This document shows positions 7,388 to 13,368 of a DNA stretch of 22,302 bases, piece by piece. The DNA is taken from the NCBI GenBank assembly GCA_002505945.1, contig DAWM01000012.1, positions 2,967-25,268 on the forward strand. Reading direction: 5' to 3'. Every line of letters starts with the position of its first letter. Position 1 is the first letter of the stretch. The notes beneath the pieces were generated by a model. The model was given only the letters and a program-made list of their open reading frames with translations, was not told the DNA's origin and did no database searches. A program made the position numbers and the translations under genes. This DNA comes from Candidatus Woesearchaeota archaeon UBA119. Its GTDB lineage: Archaea; Nanobdellota; Nanobdellia; Woesearchaeales; UBA119.

Positions 7388-7410
7388 AAAACCTATAAAG
7401 ACAAGGTTTT
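7388..7410 (-). terminator. hairpin downstream of acidic small gene
   Basis: AAAACCT (7388-7394) pairs with AGGTTTT (7404-7410) across a 9-nt loop, just after the stop of the minus-strand acidic gene at 7418. With the following palindrome of repeat copy A it could end or stabilise that transcript. This is inference. Confidence 0.35.
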
Positions 7411-7417
7411 TTGTTGT

Positions 7418-7591
7418 TTATTGCTCCGAGGATTCGTTTGTGTCTTCTATATCGTCTTCATAGCCTTTCATAAAGGCTTCTTCTTCACTTGAGATTTCAT
7501 CGTCATCTACCAAATCGTCCCTGCTCTCCTCTTGATAAACATTGGTATCCTCGTCGAATTCATAGTCCTCTTCCACATCTTCATCATACAT
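7418..7591 (-). CDS. 57-residue highly acidic small protein
   Basis: The reading frame encodes MYDEDVEEDY and continues with more than a third Asp plus Glu, ending EDTNESSEQ. A conserved-looking core, EEEAFMKGYE, sits near residues 38-47. GGGGAG is placed 6 nt before the ATG, and a TATA-like TTTTTAAATG lies at about 7630-7639 with the right spacing for a short leader. The codon-by-codon reading is clean. The function is unknown; such acidic peptides may bind basic partners such as ribosomal or DNA-binding proteins. It is divergent from the tail-anchored gene at 7700. Confidence 0.7.
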   Translation of the reverse strand: MYDEDVEEDYEFDEDTNVYQEESRDDLVDDDEISSEEEAFMKGYEDDIEDTNESSEQ

Positions 7592-7668
7592 TTACAACTC
7601 CCCTAAGAAGAAATGTGATTCAAATCATTTAAAAATGTTTTTATTTTTTTAAGGCTGTTTAAGAAAAC

Positions 7669-7678
7669 TTTTATAAAC
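7669..7678 (+). promoter_or_regulatory. TATA box of tail-anchored protein gene
   Basis: TTTTATAAAC begins 31 bases before the ATG at 7700, so the transcript should start at or next to the start codon, giving a leaderless message. No Shine-Dalgarno site precedes the ATG, which agrees with this. Confidence 0.6.
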
Positions 7679-7699
7679 ACTTGTTATAATTATTGTAAT

Positions 7700-8140
7700 A
7701 TGGCCTATGTGGTAACAGATCATAGAAAATATAAGTACTTTGATGACTTGAGGAGTGCTGCTGAATACATCCGAAGTCAGAACGATTCTTCACTTAAGTT
7801 ATATGAGGATACAGGCTGGGGTGCTTTAAAGGAGATTCCACCCCTTAAACTGCTTCAGATGCTAGAAGGCTCTTCTTATTCTCCCAGCAATGCTGCTCCT
7901 CAGCAAGCTGCTCAGAAATCCAACGAGAACACTCAGAAGGAGGAACAACAGCAACAGCCTGAGAAACAGCAGTCCCAGCAAACCAAAGGCAAGAAAAAGA
8001 AGGAGCCCGAGAGTTCTATTTCAGGTATTCTGGTTTCTCTTTTGGTTAAGATAGCGATTGTAATAACCCTTTTAATACTTTATTTCGTGTTCTTACCTCA
8101 GTTCATAAACAACGCCCTTCAGAACATTCCAGTGGGTTAG
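7700..8140 (+). CDS. tail-anchored membrane protein, unknown function
   Basis: This 146-residue protein has a small N-terminal globular part (about 1-57), a Gln/Lys-rich low-complexity linker (about 65-102), and one C-terminal transmembrane helix (about 107-132) followed by a short tail. With no N-terminal signal, the globular part is probably cytosolic and held at the membrane by the C-terminal helix. I do not recognise the family. The message is predicted to be leaderless. A run of six T just after the stop is a plausible archaeal terminator. Confidence 0.7.
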   Translation: MAYVVTDHRKYKYFDDLRSAAEYIRSQNDSSLKLYEDTGWGALKEIPPLKLLQMLEGSSYSPSNAAPQQAAQKSNENTQKEEQQQQPEKQQSQQTKGKKKKEPESSISGILVSLLVKIAIVITLLILYFVFLPQFINNALQNIPVG

Positions 8141-8142
8141 TA

Positions 8143-8151
8143 CTTTTTTAA
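8143..8151 (+). terminator. oligo-T terminator after tail-anchored gene
   Basis: A run of six T directly after the stop codon is the kind of intrinsic signal archaeal RNA polymerase responds to. The rest of 8152-8267 is AT-rich with no gene. Confidence 0.35.
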
Positions 8152-8267
8152 GTCATTTCTCAAATTTTGATATTCTGTTTTCTGAATATACCAGAAACTA
8201 GCTATGTAAAGATAAGAAATAGAAATATAAAAAATAAAATAAAAGACATCAAAAAACAAAAAGGGTT

Positions 8268-8882
8268 TTAATCTTTCTTTGTCTGACCATTGAAGTATCT
8301 TCCAATCGTTTCGATAAGATCCTTTAATCCTTCAGTCAAAGAATTATATGCTTTGCCAACGTTTTCAACATACTTGTTTCTTTCTTCAGACGCCTCATCC
8401 AAGTAATCCGCATGTCCTTCAATACTCTTGTTCTCTTCATTTACTCTGTCACGAGCTGCTTTCAGCATGCTTTCTAAATTACCGTCATTTCCGCATTTTT
8501 CAATTGCTTCTTTGGCGGACATAAAACTATCGTAGAGCCTGTTCACTTCTTCATCTGCGTTTCCTTCAGGTATATTCTCTTGAGATTTGTACTCAGGACC
8601 TATGGGTTCCTGGTACTCAGACCCTTTTTCCCCGCCAATCTCAACCATGTTTTCTTCGTCTTCTTTGTCTTCCTTAGCGTTGTCTTTATTAGCGTTGTAA
8701 TTTATCTCAACCTCTTCGGGTTTCTGTGGCTCTTCAGATTCTTCCTTTCCATTTTCCATGTTTTTCACCCCCTTTAGATTTTCGTCTGGTGACTTGCCTC
8801 CTACATATGAAACTCCTCTGAAAGGATCTACTGTCTGAGGCAGTTCTCCTATTCCTGTTTCAAAACTTGAATAATCTTTCAT
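8268..8882 (-). CDS. acidic coiled-coil protein, paralogue of neighbour
   Basis: The protein has 204 residues if started at the ATG at 8882, which AGGTGA precedes by 5 nt. Residues 1-41 are not low-complexity, 42-110 are a Glu/Asp-rich disordered stretch, and 111 to the end are helical. The segment LYDSFMSAKEAIEK matches MFDAFEKARNAIER in the next gene upstream, so the two are probably related. No enzymatic motif is seen. A second strong ribosome site, GGGGGTG at 8766-8772, precedes an in-frame ATG at 8759, so a 163-residue form may also be made or be the main product. A TATA box at about 8914-8923 supports transcription through the longer form. Confidence 0.65.
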   Translation of the reverse strand: MKDYSSFETGIGELPQTVDPFRGVSYVGGKSPDENLKGVKNMENGKEESEEPQKPEEVEINYNANKDNAKEDKEDEENMVEIGGEKGSEYQEPIGPEYKSQENIPEGNADEEVNRLYDSFMSAKEAIEKCGNDGNLESMLKAARDRVNEENKSIEGHADYLDEASEERNKYVENVGKAYNSLTEGLKDLIETIGRYFNGQTKKD

Positions 8883-8891
8883 TATAGTCAC

Positions 8892-9004
8892 CTAGCCGTA
8901 GAATCAACTTGTTCTTTTTAAATGTTTTTACTGAGAAGTAGTTTATTTTTGTGTTAATGGGATATTTTTTACCAAAAAACCAATACTTTTTCCTCTCTTT
9001 TAAC
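8892..9004. other. short intergenic with promoter
   Basis: This holds the minus-strand TATA-like CATTTAAAAAG (about 8913-8923) for the downstream coiled-coil gene. It also has a T-rich tract after the stop of the 9005-9364 gene that may terminate it. Confidence 0.4.
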
Positions 9005-9364
9005 CTAGCCCTTATATTTAGAAATCAACTGTTCACATCTTCGCATTTCTTCATCGATTTTGTTTATAGTGTTTTTAAATGAATTATATTTTTTCTGAAT
9101 TTTTTCTTTATCTGTAACATACTCAGGAGGAAGATTTTCTTCTATATCAATAATTCCTTCCGTATCTCTTACTGTATCTTGCATTACTTTTTTGAGAGTC
9201 TCATAATAATCCAGTAACTTCTCTAATCTTTGTTTTCTTTCTTTCTCTTCTGGTGGTACCTTCTCCCAATCAATCGGTTCCAATCTTTCTATCGCATTAC
9301 GCGCTTTCTCAAATGCATCAAACATTTCTCCAACCTTTTTGGATACTCTATCTTCTTCAACCAT
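9005..9364 (-). CDS. small coiled-coil protein, paralogue of neighbour
   Basis: This 119-residue, almost entirely helical charged protein shares the MFDAFEKARNAIER block (about residues 14-27) with the gene at 8268-8882. It lacks the acidic linker. GGAGGT abuts the ATG, which is too close for ideal use; GAGAGG further upstream may serve instead. A TATA-like CTATATATATT at about 9384-9394 would give a nearly leaderless message. Function is unknown. The tandem arrangement suggests duplication and divergence. Confidence 0.6.
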   Translation of the reverse strand: MVEEDRVSKKVGEMFDAFEKARNAIERLEPIDWEKVPPEEKERKQRLEKLLDYYETLKKVMQDTVRDTEGIIDIEENLPPEYVTDKEKIQKKYNSFKNTINKIDEEMRRCEQLISKYKG

Positions 9365-9430
9365 ACCTCCTTTTTACCTCTCTAATATATATAGTTTTAT
9401 GAAACTAATAATAGATAACCCAAACAAAAA

Positions 9431-9442
9431 TTATTTAAAGAA
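9431..9442 (+). promoter_or_regulatory. promoter of tRNA-Gly
   Basis: TTATTTAAAGAA lies 34 bases before the mature 5' end of the tRNA, the usual place for an archaeal TATA box driving a tRNA. The same 12 bases precede the small RNA candidate at 2051. Confidence 0.65.
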
Positions 9443-9464
9443 CTGCCCAGAACTCATCATCAAC

Positions 9465-9535
9465 GCGCCAGTAGTTGAACGGTACAATAGGCCCCTGCCA
9501 CGGGTCTGGTCCGGGTTCGATTCCCGGCTGGCGCA
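9465..9535 (+). tRNA. tRNA-Gly (anticodon GCC)
   Basis: A full cloverleaf is present. The acceptor stem GCGCCAG (9465-9471) pairs with CTGGCGC (9528-9534), with discriminator A at 9535. The anticodon stem GGCCC/GGGTC holds the loop CTGCCAC, with anticodon GCC at 9497-9499. The T arm is CCGGG-TTCGATT-CCCGG. The 3' CCA is not encoded and no intron is seen. It reads glycine codons GGC and GGU. It is convergent with proS. Confidence 0.96.
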
Positions 9536-9549
9536 TTTCATTGATAATT

Positions 9550-11019
9550 CTAATAATCCTTTGCAATATAAACAGTCTTATGCGCCTTTTTCCCGCATAC
9601 AATGCATTTATCAAAAGAAATATCCTCTTTATCAAGCCTGCATCCTCTTACTTTTCCGCCGGTCTCTTTTTCAATAACCTCGGCGCATTTCTCTCCATCA
9701 TGATCTATAGAGCAAAACCCTGCGCAAGCAATCTTTCCCCTGTTTATTGCCTTTTTTACCTCATCTATTGAATGGCATTTCTCAATAAGGTTTTCAAAAC
9801 GCTGCTGGTGAAGCTCCCTCAGTTCCTTTGTATAGGCTTCAGAAAGTTTCCTTAGTTTCCCTTCTAACTCTTTAACCCCTACAAAGAACTTCTTTCCATC
9901 GTATCTTCTAACAATAACAGCTTGGTTATTCTCCAAATCCTTAGGCCCAATCTCAATCCGGAAAGGGACACCTTTCATCTCCCATATATTAAACTTCTCT
10001 CCCGGAGAGATATCATCTCGCTCATCCACTTTAACCCTATAAGAATAGGAAAGCATCTCCCCAATTTTCTCTGCTTTACTCAGAATCTCCTTCTTCTTTT
10101 CATCATAAACAATAGGCACAACCACTACCTGTAGAGGAGATATCTTAAAAGGCAAAACCAGGCCTTGATCATCTCCATGAATAGCAATCATCGCCCCGAA
10201 TATACGACTTATCGCTGGCCCATAGCAAGTAATATAGCCGTATTTCTCTTTTCCATCCTTATCCTTGAATTTAACATCAAATACCTTAGCAAAACCCTGG
10301 CCTATAAAATGGGTGGAAGGAAGCTGTATAACCCTGCCAGAATCCATTAAGGCATCCGCAGCATAGGTAGACTCAGCCCCTGAAAACTTGTCCCATTGAG
10401 GTCTTTCAAAGAAAATAAAGGACAAACCAAATTCATCTGTGAGCATTTCCTTAGTGGTTTCCATATCCTCCTTAACCTGATTCAGAGCCTCCTTCTTTGA
10501 GGCAAACACATTATGCGCCTCTATCCAATGGAACTCCCTTGCTCTCAAGAAAGGTCTGGTAGATTTTCCTTCGTATCTCCACACCTGGCCAGCCTGATAC
10601 CTCTTAAAAGGTAAATCATTATAACTTCTAATCCAATAACTATACATGGGATATATGGCAGTCTCACTTGTAGGCCTCAAAGCCAATTTCTCCTCAAATT
10701 TTTCTGATTCGCCAGCTTCTGTTACCCAAAAAACCTCAGGAGTAAAACCTTCTACATGTTCAGCCTCCTTTTTGAAGTTGGACTCAGGAATTAGAGAAGG
10801 CATTACTATCGGCAAATGGCCTTTTCTTTCCAGGCACTCCTCAAACAAATCAAACATCTTCTTGATAGTGATAGCAGCCCAAGGCCTATAGCAAACAAAC
10901 CCTTTCACATTATACCTCAAGTCAGCAAGCTCTGCCTTTTTGACCAGTTCAGAATACCATTCAGAGAAATTCTCTTCTTTCTTTACACCAATCCCTTTCG
11001 GAGTCTTTTTCTTTCCCAT
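9550..11019 (-). CDS. proS: prolyl-tRNA synthetase, archaeal/eukaryal type
   Basis: This enzyme charges tRNA-Pro with proline using ATP. The 489-residue protein has class II signatures: RPTSETAIYPMY near 116-127, motif 2 RPFLRAREFHWIEAHNVF near 155-172, and a motif 3 region around GDDQGLVLP. These are followed by an anticodon-binding domain and the C-terminal zinc-type domain with CIVCGKKA, ending in tyrosine, as is typical of the archaeal form. There is no bacterial editing insert. It is the last gene of the L21e-rpoF-DUF655 run, 18 bp after DUF655, with GAGGC as ribosome site. Confidence 0.95.
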   Translation of the reverse strand: MGKKKTPKGIGVKKEENFSEWYSELVKKAELADLRYNVKGFVCYRPWAAITIKKMFDLFEECLERKGHLPIVMPSLIPESNFKKEAEHVEGFTPEVFWVTEAGESEKFEEKLALRPTSETAIYPMYSYWIRSYNDLPFKRYQAGQVWRYEGKSTRPFLRAREFHWIEAHNVFASKKEALNQVKEDMETTKEMLTDEFGLSFIFFERPQWDKFSGAESTYAADALMDSGRVIQLPSTHFIGQGFAKVFDVKFKDKDGKEKYGYITCYGPAISRIFGAMIAIHGDDQGLVLPFKISPLQVVVVPIVYDEKKKEILSKAEKIGEMLSYSYRVKVDERDDISPGEKFNIWEMKGVPFRIEIGPKDLENNQAVIVRRYDGKKFFVGVKELEGKLRKLSEAYTKELRELHQQRFENLIEKCHSIDEVKKAINRGKIACAGFCSIDHDGEKCAEVIEKETGGKVRGCRLDKEDISFDKCIVCGKKAHKTVYIAKDY

Positions 11020-11037
11020 CTTATTTGCCTCTTAGAA

Positions 11038-11622
11038 TTAGGGTCTGACAAATAAATAGTGCTTCTCTTCTCCTTCCAACTCTTTAATAATCCTCTTCTT
11101 AACCATATCCTTAGCATGAGGAAGCAGTTTTACCCTTTCGTTTACCTCTTTTAAACCCTCAAAAGGCTTTTCTTCTCTCTCATCAAGAAGCTCCCACATC
11201 CTTTTCTTGCCCATACCTGGCAAAAGTTCTAAGGAATGCATTCTCGTAGTCAAAGGCCTAGCCTTGTTGAAAAACTCAACAAACTTATCCTCATTCTCAT
11301 CAATAATCTGATCAATAGCATAACTAAGCTCGCTCTTAGCTGTGGGAGTTAACTTTGAGAATGGTAGTCTTCTGATAATATGGTGAATCTTTTCCCTCTT
11401 CATCTCTCCAATATACACCTTTTCATGAGGCTGGAGAAATACACCTATCTTTGGGGCCAGTTCTAATAAAGTGAGATTCTTTGTTCCCATTGCCTGAACG
11501 ATAGGCTTTTTCTTATAAGAACTTCCTTCAGAGAAAGGATAACCATTCGGCAGAAAATCTAATACAATCGCAAATTCTTCTCTTTCTTTATGGCCTCTAC
11601 TGCCTTTATGTTCTCTTTCCAT
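11038..11622 (-). CDS. DUF655 family protein
   Basis: This 194-residue archaeal protein matches the DUF655 family: an N-terminal AIVLDFLPNGYP segment, a beta-rich part around VYIGEMKREKI, and a helix-hairpin-helix (about 131-150, ELLPGMGKKRMWELL) that suggests nucleic-acid binding. The exact role is unknown, but the family is nearly always next to rpoF and L21e in archaea, as here, which hints at an RNA or ribosome function. It sits 76 bp after rpoF, with GGAGGGG upstream of the ATG. Confidence 0.9.
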   Translation of the reverse strand: MEREHKGSRGHKEREEFAIVLDFLPNGYPFSEGSSYKKKPIVQAMGTKNLTLLELAPKIGVFLQPHEKVYIGEMKREKIHHIIRRLPFSKLTPTAKSELSYAIDQIIDENEDKFVEFFNKARPLTTRMHSLELLPGMGKKRMWELLDEREEKPFEGLKEVNERVKLLPHAKDMVKKRIIKELEGEEKHYLFVRP

Positions 11623-11698
11623 TTCCCCTCCCTGTATTTGCTAAGATATAGAAGATTTAAATAACTTTTGTTTTCAAGTTGGTTCTAAAGCTTCCTAA

Positions 11699-12043
11699 TC
11701 ATATATGTTCAGAAACAGCCTTTAGAATTGATTTTACATTATTCTTAGAAACAGTAAGGTTGTATGTTTGAAGGATATTCTTTAATTCCTCTTCATCCTG
11801 CGGCAATAAATCCACAATCTTGCATATGACCTCGTCCTTCATTCTAGGGATATTTAAATCTATCAGGGACTTCTTGAGCTCCTCTCCTTTCTTTGCAGAG
11901 AGCTTGCAAACCTCATTTAAATGCTCTAAGGTTCTATTGGCCCTAAAGTTAAGCTCTCCTTCTCTCTTTTTAGTCTTCTCTAACTCTTTCCTTAACTCAA
12001 ACTCGCAAATTGGCTCTTCTGAAACAATATTTATCTTGCTCAT
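11699..12043 (-). CDS. rpoF: RNA polymerase subunit Rpb4 (RpoF)
   Basis: Rpb4/RpoF pairs with Rpb7/RpoE to form the stalk of archaeal RNA polymerase. The 114-residue protein has the family layout, with an N-terminal beta strand segment, a long central helix (ELEKTKKREGELNF) and a C-terminal helical HRDC-like bundle ending in a short tail. The ATG at 12043 is chosen over an in-frame GTG at 12049 because GGGTG, overlapping the L21e stop, fits the ATG better. The tight spacing to L21e indicates one transcript. Confidence 0.9.
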   Translation of the reverse strand: MSKINIVSEEPICEFELRKELEKTKKREGELNFRANRTLEHLNEVCKLSAKKGEELKKSLIDLNIPRMKDEVICKIVDLLPQDEEELKNILQTYNLTVSKNNVKSILKAVSEHI

Positions 12044-12052
12044 TTTCACCCT

Positions 12053-12346
12053 TTATGCTAACTTTTTCAAATGAATAGGATGCACTATTAAAGTTTTTTC
12101 CTTTTTCATATCCTTAAATCTTACTTTATAGCACCTTCCTCTCTTACCAATTACCTGCCCGCATTTCCCATAAAAACGAGAATGGAACCGCGATTCAGGA
12201 GAGGAGGATTCAGTTTTGAGAACAACCTTATCCCCTTCCTTGAGCTCCTTAAAGTATTCTTTGGTGCTTCTTTTTCCCTTTCTCTTATAATCCTTCCTAA
12301 AGAGGGACCTACTTTTCCTTATTGATGAACCGATTCTTTGAACCAT
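12053..12346 (-). CDS. rpl21e: 50S ribosomal protein L21e
   Basis: This 97-residue basic protein begins MVQRIGSSIRKSRSLF and carries the SH3-like core (GDKVVLKTESS, then FYGKCGQVIGKRG and HPIHLKKL). This is the standard length and pattern of archaeal L21e in the large ribosomal subunit. It leads the L21e-rpoF-DUF655-proS run. A TATA box, TTTATAAATA on the minus strand at 12378-12387, lies about 35 bp upstream, so the leader is short. Confidence 0.95.
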   Translation of the reverse strand: MVQRIGSSIRKSRSLFRKDYKRKGKRSTKEYFKELKEGDKVVLKTESSSPESRFHSRFYGKCGQVIGKRGRCYKVRFKDMKKEKTLIVHPIHLKKLA

Positions 12347-12377
12347 ACAAAACCACTTATTAGCGGGAAATTTGTTT

Positions 12378-12387
12378 TATTTATAAA
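12378..12387 (-). promoter_or_regulatory. TATA box of the L21e operon
   Basis: On the minus strand this reads TTTATAAATA, with initiation expected near 12357, about 11 nt before the L21e ATG. A tandem 18-bp duplication begins right at its upstream edge. Confidence 0.6.
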
Positions 12388-12421
12388 GCTTATGATTTCA
12401 AGGAAGCTTATGATTTCAAGG
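12386..12421. repeat. perfect 18-bp tandem duplication upstream of L21e
   Basis: AAGCTTATGATTTCAAGG occurs twice back to back, at 12386-12403 and 12404-12421. The unit abuts the BRE side of the L21e TATA box. A further GAAATC at 12427-12432 is an inverted match to GATTTC inside the unit. It may be a regulator site or a recent slippage product. Confidence 0.75.
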
Positions 12422-12492
12422 TTTTAGAAATCCTCTTGCTAACATTTTTTCGTAAGTTTTAAATATTCAAATCAATAAATGTAAAATATTGG

Positions 12493-12504
12493 GCTTTATA
12501 TTTA
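12493..12504 (+). promoter_or_regulatory. TATA box of 45-aa membrane protein gene
   Basis: CTTTATATTTAAAATA upstream of 12530 is a strong TATA-like element. Initiation would fall near 12523-12526, close to or just past the GAGGTG ribosome site. Confidence 0.45.
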
Positions 12505-12529
12505 AAATAAAGCATTCGAGGTGAAAAAA

Positions 12530-12667
12530 ATGGGTTTGTTTGGTGATGCTACTGGTGTTCATTTTGTGGTTTGGATGAAGGGATTTTTAATTGGAGTTAT
12601 TTTAGTATTGTTGATAGTTTTTTTAGCCAGGAGTGGGATAATATCTATTCCATTCTTAAGCTGCTGA
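12530..12667 (+). CDS. 45-residue single-pass membrane protein
   Basis: The frame encodes MGLFGDATGVHF, then a long hydrophobic helix (about 19-33), then ARSGIISIPFLSC. GAGGTG sits 6 nt before the ATG and a TATA-like element precedes it, so it has complete expression signals. A hairpin just after the stop can terminate it. One transmembrane helix with no other motif is visible. The family is not recognised; it may be a small regulatory or structural membrane peptide. Confidence 0.6.
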   Translation: MGLFGDATGVHFVVWMKGFLIGVILVLLIVFLARSGIISIPFLSC

Positions 12668-12679
12668 TTCTAAATCAGC
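12663..12679. terminator. shared hairpin over two convergent stops
   Basis: GCTGATT (12663-12669) pairs with AATCAGC (12673-12679) around CTA. The stem contains the stop codon of the plus-strand small gene (TGA at 12665-12667) and, on the minus strand, the stop of Bud32 (12675-12677). A T-rich tract follows on the plus strand. Confidence 0.5.
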
Positions 12680-13319
12680 TGTAACTTTTTGTTTTATTCT
12701 TGTATCTCCCTCTTTTCTCTACTTTTTCTAATCGCTTCAATACCCCTTTAGCATCCTTGCATTTCCTTTGATATTCTTTTAAGAAGGCTTTCATAAAGTG
12801 TTGGTTTATCTCTGGATGCTTTGATTCTATAGCTCTTTCCAAGAGATGGATATCCACTGCCTTATCCTCCTTCTTTTGAGAGAAAAAAGACAACCCAAAG
12901 TCAATGATGAATATATTATCATCTTGATCAATTAAGAAGTTGGATGTGGTTAAATCCTGATGAACAATGCCTTGATTATGCAAGCCCGCAACAATCTCAG
13001 CTACTCTATTAGCAACCCTTTCGGAATTATCTCTATTCAAGACATCCTTTAGCCGCTTTCCTTTTACCCACTCCATAGAGATAAGGCCTCTTGCTTCATC
13101 AATCTTTAAAGGCTTAGGGCACGGAATTCCTTTTTTGTATAATTTCTCAAGTATTTTGAATTCGATACGTGTTCTTTCCTTTCTCAGCTTGGAATCTATT
13201 GTCTTATTTCTGTATTTCTTTACATTCCTTTCCTTCAAGACCATATCCTCCTGAAAAGAGAGAACTGCCTCCGCTCCTCTAAACTCTTTCATATCCTTTT
13301 TCTTTTTATTCTTCATCAT
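12675..13319 (-). CDS. bud32: Bud32-like KEOPS kinase/ATPase
   Basis: Bud32 is the small kinase-fold subunit of KEOPS, which makes the t6A modification of tRNAs that read ANN codons. The 214-residue protein shows GAEA near 15-18, the ATP-binding lysine K29, the LRKERTRIEF block, the catalytic loop HQDLTTSN (120-127) with D122, the DFG at 140-142 and a C-terminal RGRY. The usual loop is HGDLTTSN, so glycine is replaced by glutamine here. The start is uncertain: the first ATG is at 13319, but an ATG at 13292, just before the GAEA region, fits the TATA position better. Kae1 is not in this window. Confidence 0.88.
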   Translation of the reverse strand: MMKNKKKKDMKEFRGAEAVLSFQEDMVLKERNVKKYRNKTIDSKLRKERTRIEFKILEKLYKKGIPCPKPLKIDEARGLISMEWVKGKRLKDVLNRDNSERVANRVAEIVAGLHNQGIVHQDLTTSNFLIDQDDNIFIIDFGLSFFSQKKEDKAVDIHLLERAIESKHPEINQHFMKAFLKEYQRKCKDAKGVLKRLEKVEKRGRYKNKTKSYS

Positions 13320-13324
13320 TTTTG

Positions 13325-13337
13325 AAAAGTTTTATAT
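13325..13337. promoter_or_regulatory. near-symmetric TATA region between Bud32 and transglutaminase genes
   Basis: AAAAGTTTTATAT on the plus strand is a BRE/TATA element for the transglutaminase-like gene and is identical over 13 bases to the one at 1608-1620. On the minus strand the same bases read ATATAAAACTTTT, so one box could serve both divergent genes. Confidence 0.45.
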
Positions 13338-13368
13338 CTCTTTTATTCTTTTCCCTTATTTAGCAAAA

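Noticed and set aside
9435..9635. Open frame on the minus strand across the tRNA-Gly gene
   Set aside because: It overlaps a perfect tRNA cloverleaf and the end of proS.
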